Notes under the pieces: generated by a model
Databases searched by the model: none
The model's input: the letters and a program-made list of their open reading frames with translations, nothing else
What the model was told of the DNA's origin: nothing
Shown here: positions 57,246-64,000 of the stretch, one piece after another
Position numbering within the stretch: the stretch's first letter is position 1
How the letters are laid out: every line of letters begins with the position of its first letter
Assembly (NCBI RefSeq): GCF_008642295.1
Contig: NZ_CP029190.1
Coordinates: 2,328,001-2,392,000 of the forward strand
Reading direction: 5' to 3'
Source of the DNA: Streptomyces venezuelae
GTDB lineage: Bacteria; Actinomycetota; Actinomycetes; Streptomycetales; Streptomycetaceae
DNA length: 64,000 bases
Position numbers and translations under genes: made by a program

Positions 57246-60026
57246 TTACTTCGGGCCGAAGGTGAGGATCAGCTGCGGAGTGCCCTCCGCCGCCGTCGCC
57301 TCGGAGGACCAGATCCACAGCGGGTCGGTGCCCGCGCTGGTCAGGGCCATGTCGTAGCTGGTACCCAGCACCGCGGAGACCGCAGCCGTGTCCAGGTCCA
57401 CGTTGTGGATGGCCGAACCGTCCGCGATGCCCGTGATCGAGCCCAGCGGGGTGGTGCCCAGGGTCGGCTTGGTGTTGAACGTGGTGCCCGCACCGCTCCA
57501 GGTACCGGTGACCGGAACCACCGAGACCTTGTCGGGCGTACCGGCGCCCGCCTGCGTGGTGGTCTTGATCTGCAACGAGGCGGACTTCAGCACCTGCCCG
57601 GCGGGGGCCGCCGGCAGGGTGAAGCGCAGGTACGTCTCGTACGCCGCGGTGCCGCGCACCGCGAGCGAGGTGGACGTGCCGTACGCGGTGCTCGGGGCGC
57701 CCTGGTTGATGTAGGTGTCCTCGGTCGCGGAGACCTCGGTGACCGTGTCGGTCGGCGCCTTGGCCAGGTCGTAGTGGTTCTTGACCTGCGCCTGGGTCAG
57801 CACGCTCGGGTAGACGGCCGTCTCGTCGATCTGCCCGGCGAAGAAGTTGCTCGTCGGACGGTTCGGCCAGCTGGCCAGGTTGTCGCCGCCGACGTGCCAG
57901 TAGCCCGCGTAGTCGGTGTGGGTGGTGGCGTTGAGCGTGCCCTTGTTCTGGCCGTCCACGTACAGGGCCATGCCGGCCGGACCCTGGGTGGCGACCACGT
58001 GGTGCCACTTGTTGTCGTTGTACGTGTCGAACAGGCCCGTGGTGATGGTGCGGGTGGACCCGTTGTACACACCGAACGCGAGGCGGCCGGTGTTCGTCAT
58101 GTAGATCTGCTTGTCGTACGTGCCGCTGTTGCGGGTGGTGTTGTTGCCGAACCCGATCAGCTTGCCGCCGCGCGAGGTCCCGGTCTTGAACCAGGTCTCC
58201 AGGGTGTACGTGGCGCCCACCGTCTGGCGGCGGTCGCTGTGCACCTGCTGGCTGGTGCCGTTGAAGCCCATCGCGGTGCTGGAGCCGGTGACGGCGCCGG
58301 GCGTCTGCCGCAGGGCCGGGGCGTTGACCTGGACACCGCTGGTGTTGCCGGAGACCGAGGAGTCGGCGACGTACGGGCTGACCGTGTCGTCGTAGCGCCA
58401 GTAGAGGCTGGCACCGTCGGCACGGACCTGGTTCGGGTAGGACTGGACCGTGGCCGGGACGGTCACCGAGGCGGTGGCCGACAGGGCGCTGGTGTTGCCC
58501 GCCGCGTCGGTGGCGGTCACCCGGTAGCTGTAGGACTGGCCGGCCTTGACCGTGGTGTCGGTCCAGGAGGCCTGCGGGCGCTCCCACTCCAGCGAGTTCG
58601 CGGCGACCGTGGCGATCGGGGTGCCCGAGCCGTTGCGGTAGATGCGGTAGGTCAGCTTGCTGTCGTCCGCGTCGTAGCTGGTGCGCCAGCGGACCTGGGC
58701 CTCGCCGGGCTTGACGCTGGACGCGCTGGCCACCGGGGTGGTCGGGGCGCCGACGTCACCGGTGGAGGCGAACCGGGTCAGACCCTGCTGCTCCACGCCG
58801 TTGATGAGGGTGAACTCACCGCCGACCCACATGTACTTGACGTCGTTCTTCTCCGCCACCGCCATCACGCGCGGGCCGATGCCCTCGCCGATGCCGTCGT
58901 TGGCGGTGGGGTGCCAGCCGAGCTTGCCCGGGCCGCGCACGAAACCGTTCACGGGCGCGGGGGCGGCGCCGGCGTGGTCGGTGGGCTGGGCCAGCAGGAA
59001 GTGGCGCTTGCCGTCGGGGAACTCCAGCTCGGTGGAGCAGTCGTGGGCGTGCGAGGAGCTGTACAGCACCCCGTCGTACGGCAGCACGAACTGGGTGGCA
59101 CCGAGGCAGCGGTCCCGCCACTTCTCGCTGAAGTCGGTCAGGTTGAGGCCGATGCGGCCGTCGAACACGCCGCCGCCGGAGCCCTCGTTGCCGGTGTAGA
59201 AGCCGGTCTCGTCGGTGGAGATGTCCTTGACGACCGAGTTGCTCGGGATGTTGTCGTACGTCTTCTTCACCGCGCCGGAGGCGGCGTCGACCACGGCCAG
59301 GGCGTGGGTGTTGGAGCCGTTGACGCTGAAGAAGTCGCCGCCGATCAGCACGTGCTTGCCGTCCGGGGTGACCTCGATGGCGCGGCCCGGCTCGTCGGCG
59401 TTGGCGGTGAACGGCTTCAGGGCACCGGAGGCGGCGTCGACCGCGGCGAACCGCTCGCGGGTCTGGCCCTCGACGGTGCCGAAGTCGCCGGCCGCGTACA
59501 GGGTGTCGTCGGTGACCGCGAGCGCGCGCACGGTGGCGGGGAAGCTCGGGTGGAAGGACGCCTTGGGCGCGCAGGAGGCGATGTCGATCGCGGCGACGCT
59601 GCTCACCGGGGTGCCGTTGACGGCGCCGAAGTAGCCGCCCGCGTACAGGGTCTTCTTGTCCTTCGAGACGACCAGGGACCGCACGGTGGCAATGCCGTCA
59701 CCGATGGTGAAGGAGAGCTTGCACGAGGTGGGGGCCCCGGTCGCGGCGTCCAGCGCCACGAAGTTCACGGCGTCCTGCTCGGTGCCGCTGCCCGCGTTCT
59801 CGGGCGGGCGGACGGCGGAGAAGGTACCGCCGGCGAAGACGGTGCCGTTGGCCTCGGCCATCGCGAAAACAATGCCGTTGGGCTGCCAGGTGGGCAGCGC
59901 GTCGGCCGTGAACGCCACCGGCTGGGTGATGGCGGACGCCTGAGGCATCAACACCAGGCCAAGACCGGTTCCGGCACCGGCCAGTGACAGGACGAGGGCA
60001 GCAGTCAGCCCTCTGGATCTACGCAT
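57246..60026 (-). CDS. Large secreted beta-propeller / FN3 / LamG protein
   Basis: 926-residue exported protein. Signal peptide RGLTAALVLSLAGAGTGLGL ending near ASAIT; about 40-420 a propeller with repeats such as TVFAGGTFSAV, TLYAGGYFGAVNGTPVSSVA and HVLIGGDFFSVNGSNTHALA; about 425-515 a fibronectin type III domain (TTPVASASSVKPGEAQVRWR); about 532-745 a LamG/concanavalin-like jelly roll (YTLETWFKTGTSRGGKLIGF; KWHHVVATQGPAGMALYVDG); about 760-926 a DNRLRE/CBM96-like beta domain (SATEDTYINQGAPSTAYGTS). Likely glycan-binding surface or secreted protein. ATG 60026 with GGGGGG three bases upstream. Lies between the IS and gmd. Confidence 0.88.
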   Translation of the reverse strand: MRRSRGLTAALVLSLAGAGTGLGLVLMPQASAITQPVAFTADALPTWQPNGIVFAMAEANGTVFAGGTFSAVRPPENAGSGTEQDAVNFVALDAATGAPTSCKLSFTIGDGIATVRSLVVSKDKKTLYAGGYFGAVNGTPVSSVAAIDIASCAPKASFHPSFPATVRALAVTDDTLYAAGDFGTVEGQTRERFAAVDAASGALKPFTANADEPGRAIEVTPDGKHVLIGGDFFSVNGSNTHALAVVDAASGAVKKTYDNIPSNSVVKDISTDETGFYTGNEGSGGGVFDGRIGLNLTDFSEKWRDRCLGATQFVLPYDGVLYSSSHAHDCSTELEFPDGKRHFLLAQPTDHAGAAPAPVNGFVRGPGKLGWHPTANDGIGEGIGPRVMAVAEKNDVKYMWVGGEFTLINGVEQQGLTRFASTGDVGAPTTPVASASSVKPGEAQVRWRTSYDADDSKLTYRIYRNGSGTPIATVAANSLEWERPQASWTDTTVKAGQSYSYRVTATDAAGNTSALSATASVTVPATVQSYPNQVRADGASLYWRYDDTVSPYVADSSVSGNTSGVQVNAPALRQTPGAVTGSSTAMGFNGTSQQVHSDRRQTVGATYTLETWFKTGTSRGGKLIGFGNNTTRNSGTYDKQIYMTNTGRLAFGVYNGSTRTITTGLFDTYNDNKWHHVVATQGPAGMALYVDGQNKGTLNATTHTDYAGYWHVGGDNLASWPNRPTSNFFAGQIDETAVYPSVLTQAQVKNHYDLAKAPTDTVTEVSATEDTYINQGAPSTAYGTSTSLAVRGTAAYETYLRFTLPAAPAGQVLKSASLQIKTTTQAGAGTPDKVSVVPVTGTWSGAGTTFNTKPTLGTTPLGSITGIADGSAIHNVDLDTAAVSAVLGTSYDMALTSAGTDPLWIWSSEATAAEGTPQLILTFGPK

Positions 60027-60200
60027 GAGCCCCCCAGGGCGTCGCCCGGTTGAATGGCTGGAACTATACGAACAGCCATATGTACTGGCGCACACTAGGG
60101 CCCCTGCGAGGGCTCGGTCACCTCACTTGACCCATTGCATACCAACTTGGAATCAACGGGTTCCGAACTGGTGGGTGTGCTGCGGACATACGGCGGAATT

Positions 60201-60234
60201 TGTCCTGGTCATCCCCTGGGGTTTGACCAGGACA
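60201..60234 (-). terminator. Hairpin downstream of gmd
   Basis: Perfect 11-bp inverted repeat TGTCCTGGTCA / TGACCAGGACA with an inner CCCC-T-GGGG that can extend the stem, about 60 bp past the gmd stop. In the surrounding 267-bp gap the other half should hold the promoter of the propeller/LamG gene. Confidence 0.55.
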
Positions 60235-60293
60235 GGTAAATCGTAAGGTAACCGCAAGTACGCGCGGACCGCGGCGGCCCTCGGCAGCCCGCC

Positions 60294-61307
60294 TCAGCGG
60301 TCGATGCGGACGGTCACTCCGGCGAGCTGGTCCTCGACCTGGCGGATGTCGGCGTCGACCATGATCCGGGCCAGTTCCTCGACCAGGACCGTCGGCTTCC
60401 AGCCAAGCAGCGCATGCGCCTTGCTCGCGTCGCCGATCAGGGCGTCGACCTCGCTGGGGCGCTCGTACTTGGCGTCGTAGGCCACGTACTCCTGCCAGTC
60501 GAGGCCGGCGTGCGCGAAGGAGGCCTGGACGAACTCGCGGACGGTCGCGGCGACGCCGGTGGCGACCACGTAGTCGGTGGGCTCGTCCTGCTGGAGCATC
60601 CGCCACATGGCGTCCACGTACTCGGGGGCGTAGCCCCAGTCGCGGACGGCGTCGAGGTTGCCGAGGTAGAGCTTGTCCTGGAGGCCGGCCTTGATGCGGG
60701 CCACCGCGCGGGTGATCTTGCGGGTCACGAAGGTCTCGCCGCGGCGCGGGGACTCGTGGTTGAACAGGATGCCGTTGACCGCGAACATGTCGTAGGCCTC
60801 GCGGTAGTTCACCGTGGTCCAGTACGCGAAGACCTTCGCGGCGCCGTACGGGCTGCGCGGGTGGAACGGGGTCTGCTCGTTCTGCGGCGGCGGGGTGGCG
60901 CCGAACATCTCGGAGGACGAGGCCTGGTAGATCCGGGTGTCCACGCCGCTGGCCCGGATGGCCTCGAGCAGCCGGAGGGCGCCGAGTCCGGTGACATCAC
61001 CGGTGTAGAGGGGCGCGTCGAAGGAGACGCGGACGTGCGACTGGGCGCCGAGGTTGTAGACCTCGTCGGGCCGTATGTCGCGGAGCAGGTTCACCAGGGC
61101 CACGCCGTCGGACAGGTCCGCGTGGTGCAGCACGAAGGAGCGGTTGGCCGTCTGCGGGTCCTGGTAGATGTGGTCGATCCGCTCCGTGTTGAAGCTGGAC
61201 GAGCGCCGCACGAGGCCGTGCACCGTGTAGCCCTTGGAGAGCAGCAGCTCGGCCAGGTACGAGCCGTCCTGGCCGGTGACTCCGGTGATCAGCGCGGTCT
61301 TGCTCAT
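60294..61307 (-). CDS. gmd: GDP-mannose 4,6-dehydratase
   Basis: Short-chain dehydrogenase making GDP-4-keto-6-deoxymannose from GDP-mannose. 337 residues. NADP-binding [20 protein letters not shown] at the N-terminus, [31 protein letters not shown], the catalytic SSSEMFG and [12 protein letters not shown] (YxxxK), [20 protein letters not shown], all diagnostic for Gmd. ATG 61307 with GGGGGG upstream. Divergent from the GDP-fucose synthase gene across a 782-bp repeat-filled gap; together they supply GDP-L-fucose (or GDP-rhamnose-type sugar) to the glycan locus. Confidence 0.96.
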   Translation of the reverse strand: MSKTALITGVTGQDGSYLAELLLSKGYTVHGLVRRSSSFNTERIDHIYQDPQTANRSFVLHHADLSDGVALVNLLRDIRPDEVYNLGAQSHVRVSFDAPLYTGDVTGLGALRLLEAIRASGVDTRIYQASSSEMFGATPPPQNEQTPFHPRSPYGAAKVFAYWTTVNYREAYDMFAVNGILFNHESPRRGETFVTRKITRAVARIKAGLQDKLYLGNLDAVRDWGYAPEYVDAMWRMLQQDEPTDYVVATGVAATVREFVQASFAHAGLDWQEYVAYDAKYERPSEVDALIGDASKAHALLGWKPTVLVEELARIMVDADIRQVEDQLAGVTVRIDR

Positions 61308-62089
61308 GCGGGTTCCCCCCGGGGGTTGTCGTCGTGGTTCGTGATGTGTTCCGAGGCAATGCCTCGACTGTGCTGCGGCGGGTCCCCGCATGGTACGCAC
61401 TCCCCGCCACCGCCCTGGCCGGGCACTGCCCCTGGCAAAGCCGGCGGCGGCCCGGCCGGGGCGACGCCCCGGGCAGGGTCCCGCCCTGCGGGCACCGGGC
61501 CCGCCATGGTCCCGTCCCTGCGGGCGCCCGTGCCGGGGCACCGGGCCCACCCGCCGGTGGCGGAAAGCGGTGCCACGGCGCTCGGCGCCCGGAGTTGCCC
61601 GGGGCCGCGCCCCGGCAAGGCTTCGCCCCGCGGGCAGCGGGTCGGCCGGGGCCGCGCCCCGCCATGGTCCCGCCCTGCGGGCGCCCGTGCCGGGCACGGG
61701 GCCCGCCCGCCGGTGGCGGGCGGCGGTGCCACGGCGCACCGCGCCCGGAGTTGCCCGATGCGAAGCCCCGGCGGGAACCCGTACCGGGGACTGCGTCCGG
61801 GGCCTTGCGGAGCCCCGGTCCGCCGGTGGCGGGAGGTGCCGAGGCGCTCCGCGCCCAGAGCCGGCCGGCCGGGGCGGAGCCCCGGCGAGGTCCAGCGCTG
61901 CGGGCAGCGGGTCGGCCGGGGCCGCGCCCTGCCCGGACCCCGCCCTGCGGGCGCCCGCGCCAGCACGGGGCCCGGCTGGGGCGGCCCGGCAGGGGACCGC
62001 CTCGCGCGCAGCGGGCCGGTCGGGGCGGAGGCCCGGCCGAGGCGGGTGGGGCGCAACCGGGGGCGGGAGCCAATGGCATTATCGGCGGT
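61308..62089. repeat. GC-rich intergenic region with degenerate tandem repeats
   Basis: 782 bp between divergent gmd and fcl. Blocks recur about every 160-265 bp: CATGGTCCCG with CCTGCGGGCGCCCGTGCC near 61504 and 61663; CCGCCGGTGGCGG near 61551, 61709 and 61808; CGGAGTTGCCCG near 61591 and 61744; an exact 30-bp match (starting GCGGGCAGCGGGTCGG) near 61630 and 61900. GGGGCGGAGCCCC, the reverse complement of the unit seen near 6017, occurs near 61872. Long frames here encode only Arg/Pro/Ala low complexity. Promoters for both genes must lie at its ends. Confidence 0.6.
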
Positions 62090-63049
62090 ATGACAACTCC
62101 GCAGTCGTACCTGCCCCCGCACGCCCGCATCTTCGTCGCGGGCCACCGTGGTCTCGTCGGGTCCGCGGTCGTCCGGCGGCTCACCGCCGACGGCCACGAG
62201 GTGATCACCCGCAGCCGCGCGGAGCTCGATCTGCGGGACGCCGCCGCGACCGGCGCGTTCCTGAAGGAGGTCCGCCCGGACGCCGTCGTGCTGGCCGCCG
62301 CCAAGGTCGGCGGGATCATGGCCAACAGCACCTACCCGGTCCAGTTCCTGGAGGAGAACCTGCAGATCCAGCTCAGCGTGATCGGCGGCGCCCACGCCGC
62401 CGGCGTGGGCCGGCTGCTGTTCCTCGGTTCCTCCTGCATCTACCCCAAGCTGGCCCCGCAGCCCATCCGCGAGGACGCCCTGCTGACCGGCCCGCTGGAG
62501 CCGACCAACGAGGCGTACGCGCTCGCGAAGATCGCCGGCATCGTGCAGGTCCAGTCGTACCGCAAGCAGTACGGCGCCTCCTACATCTCGGCCATGCCGA
62601 CCAATCTCTACGGTCCGGGCGACAACTTCGACCTCGAGACCTCGCACGTGCTGCCCGCGCTGATCCGCCGTTTCCACGAGGCCGCAGCCGCGGACCGCGA
62701 GGAGGTCATGCTGTGGGGCTCCGGCACCCCGCGTCGGGAGTTCCTGCACGTGGACGACCTGGCCGCGGCCTGTGCCGTGTTGCTGCGGGACTACGACGGT
62801 GACGAGCCCGTCAACATCGGCTGTGGCGAGGACCTGACCATCCGGGAACTCGCCGAGACCGTCGCCGAGGTGACCGGCTTCCGCGGCCGGCTGGCCTGGG
62901 ACACCTCCAAGCCGGACGGCACCCCGCGCAAGCTGCTGGACGTCAGCCGGCTGAGCTCCCTCGGCTGGAAGCCGGGCATCCCGCTGCGGGACGGCATCGC
63001 CTCCACCTACCGCTGGTGGCTCGACGCCGAGCGCACCGCCCAGAAGTGA
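62090..63049 (+). CDS. fcl: GDP-L-fucose synthase (GDP-4-keto-6-deoxymannose epimerase/reductase)
   Basis: Extended SDR enzyme, 319 residues, that epimerises at C3/C5 and reduces at C4 the product of Gmd. NADP-binding [32 protein letters not shown], the catalytic [14 protein letters not shown] and the YALAK of the YxxxK pair, then [20 protein letters not shown] and the C-terminal [16 protein letters not shown]. All family residues are present. ATG 62090; the frame is open far upstream through the repeat region, which is not coding. Confidence 0.96.
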   Translation: MTTPQSYLPPHARIFVAGHRGLVGSAVVRRLTADGHEVITRSRAELDLRDAAATGAFLKEVRPDAVVLAAAKVGGIMANSTYPVQFLEENLQIQLSVIGGAHAAGVGRLLFLGSSCIYPKLAPQPIREDALLTGPLEPTNEAYALAKIAGIVQVQSYRKQYGASYISAMPTNLYGPGDNFDLETSHVLPALIRRFHEAAAADREEVMLWGSGTPRREFLHVDDLAAACAVLLRDYDGDEPVNIGCGEDLTIRELAETVAEVTGFRGRLAWDTSKPDGTPRKLLDVSRLSSLGWKPGIPLRDGIASTYRWWLDAERTAQK

Positions 63050-63066
63050 TCTCTGCATGAATCGGC

Positions 63067-64000
63067 TCAGTACGCTCCGCGTCCGTCCACCACGGCGCGG
63101 AACGTACGGCCCATGACGTCGACATCGCTGGTGAACGACCAGTTGTCCACGTACTGCAAATCAAGCTGAATCGTTTCATCCCAGGACAGGTCGGACCGTC
63201 CGCTGATCTGCCACAGTCCGGTCATCCCGGGCCGCACCGCCAGCCGCCGCAGCTCGACCTCGTCGTACTGAGCCACTTCCTCGGGCAGCGGCGGCCTGGG
63301 GCCGACCAACGACATGTGCCCGGTCAGTACGTTCAGCAGCTGCGGCAGCTCGTCCAGCGAGGTGCGGCGCAGCAGCCGGCCCACCCGGGTCACCCGGGGG
63401 TCGCGGCGCATCTTGAACATCAGGCCGTCGTTCTCGTTGGCACCCGCCAGCTCCGCCTTGCGCCGGTCCGCATCGACCACCATCGTGCGGAACTTCCACA
63501 TCACGAACGGGACTCCGTCCCGCCCGATGCGCCGCTGCCGGTAGAACGCCGGACCCCTGCTGCCGAACCGGATCGCGGCCACGATGCCCAGGAAGACCGG
63601 GGCCAGGAGCAGCAGCCCCAGACCCGCGCCGGCCCGGTCGAAGACCGACTTGAGCACCGGCTGCACCCCGCCCCGGACCGGCGGCGCCACCCGCAGCACG
63701 GCGAGCCCGCCCGCCGAGAGGGTCTCCAGGCGCTTGACCGAGACCTCCACCAGCCCGGGGAACACCGCCAGTTCCAGCCCCGCATCGTGCAGCGCCCAGG
63801 CCACCCGGCGCAGCCGCTCCCCGGAGATCCGGCTGCCGGGTACGACCAGGACCAGGTCGGCGTGGTGGCTCTGGACCGCGGCCATGACCTCGTCGGCGTC
63901 GCCGGCCGGGGTCTCGGACATCTCCTCGCCGAGCCGGGCGGCGACCGGTATGCCCCCGGTGAGGGCACCGTCGCCGACCGGGACCACGCCCACCACCACG
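63067..64000 (-). CDS. Polyprenyl-phosphate sugar-1-phosphate transferase (WbaP/WcaJ-like), 5' partial
   Basis: Initiating enzyme that loads the first sugar phosphate onto undecaprenyl phosphate. The C-terminal catalytic domain is complete: membrane hairpin KSVFDRAGAGLGLLLLAPVF, then FYRQRRIGRDGVPFVMWKFR, RLLRRTSLDELPQLLNVL and SLVGPRPPLPEEVAQYD, VRPGMTGLWQISGRSDLSWD, LDLQYVDNWSF. Ahead of it is part of a CoA-binding/NAD-like domain. The frame continues past the right edge, so the N-terminal membrane helices lie outside the window. With gmd, fcl, Wzx and Wzy it predicts a Wzx/Wzy-type polysaccharide. Confidence 0.92.
   Translation of the reverse strand, partial: VVVGVVPVGDGALTGGIPVAARLGEEMSETPAGDADEVMAAVQSHHADLVLVVPGSRISGERLRRVAWALHDAGLELAVFPGLVEVSVKRLETLSAGGLAVLRVAPPVRGGVQPVLKSVFDRAGAGLGLLLLAPVFLGIVAAIRFGSRGPAFYRQRRIGRDGVPFVMWKFRTMVVDADRRKAELAGANENDGLMFKMRRDPRVTRVGRLLRRTSLDELPQLLNVLTGHMSLVGPRPPLPEEVAQYDEVELRRLAVRPGMTGLWQISGRSDLSWDETIQLDLQYVDNWSFTSDVDVMGRTFRAVVDGRGAY

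Noticed and set aside
61334..62089. N-terminal extensions of gmd and fcl through the repeat region
   Set aside because: Both enzymes are full length from their internal ATG starts, and the extensions are compositionally biased repeats.

Overview
The window is very GC-rich with strong G/C bias in third codon positions, many GTG/TTG starts and 4-bp GTGA/TTGA stop-start overlaps. With an SsgA-like sporulation protein, a B12-controlled cobalt importer, a tandem glycine riboswitch and a cyclodipeptide synthase, this points to a Streptomyces (or close relative) chromosome. About 55 genuine genes are present. The left two thirds look like core chromosome; the right third is a surface-polysaccharide and accessory region interrupted by an IS30-family element. 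No tRNA, rRNA or CRISPR array was seen.  Positions 1-20,300 (core metabolism): a partial MDR oxidoreductase, a NUDIX hydrolase coupled to mnmA, a PGRP-type amidase, a cysteine desulfurase (probable sulfur donor for MnmA), a thioesterase and a TRIC/UPF0126 membrane protein. A complete oligopeptide ABC importer follows (minus strand, order permease - binding protein - permease - ATPase - ATPase). Then come two SseB-family proteins and a P-loop ATPase, and a one-carbon/serine block in which a tandem glycine riboswitch precedes gcvT-gcvH-glyA, followed by sdaA with its own leader hairpin.  Positions 20,400-34,400: an SsgA-like protein, a secreted AMIN-like protein, a DHA2 drug exporter, a cobalamin riboswitch with cbiMNQO, a PadR regulator, an EF-hand protein, and a two-gene cyclodipeptide synthase / CYP121-like P450 pathway resembling the Mycobacterium tuberculosis mycocyclosin pair. 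A YncE-like beta-propeller lipoprotein, a NodB-fold lipoprotein, an anti-sigma-type kinase, an enoyl-CoA hydratase and a lipoprotein L,D-transpeptidase follow.  Positions 33,162-39,139 (minus strand): a 1063-residue choice-of-anchor-A / six-SpaA-repeat surface protein with a Lys-rich C-terminus and no sortase signal lies between two paralogous L,D-transpeptidases. This suggests sortase-independent wall attachment. Then glgX and a MarR/MFS divergent pair sharing a 15-bp-arm palindromic operator.  Positions 43,465-52,853 and 60,294-64,000 (surface glycan): CDP-alcohol phosphatidyltransferase, TagD-like nucleotidyltransferase, two GT4-type glycosyltransferases, a Wzz/BY-kinase-like protein lacking its Walker A lysine, Wzx-like flippase, Wzy-like polymerase, LbetaH acyltransferase, GDP-mannose 4,6-dehydratase, GDP-fucose synthase and a polyprenyl-phosphate sugar transferase cut by the window edge. 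Together they predict a fucose-type-sugar polysaccharide made by the Wzx/Wzy route. Between the two halves lie a ribbon-helix-helix/DUF4097 operon with helically phased TGGCGCCA operator copies and an apparent ABC-permease relic, a 1865-bp IS30-family element that also encloses an unrelated passenger gene and a 40-bp palindrome, a lipoprotein and a 926-residue secreted propeller/FN3/LamG protein.
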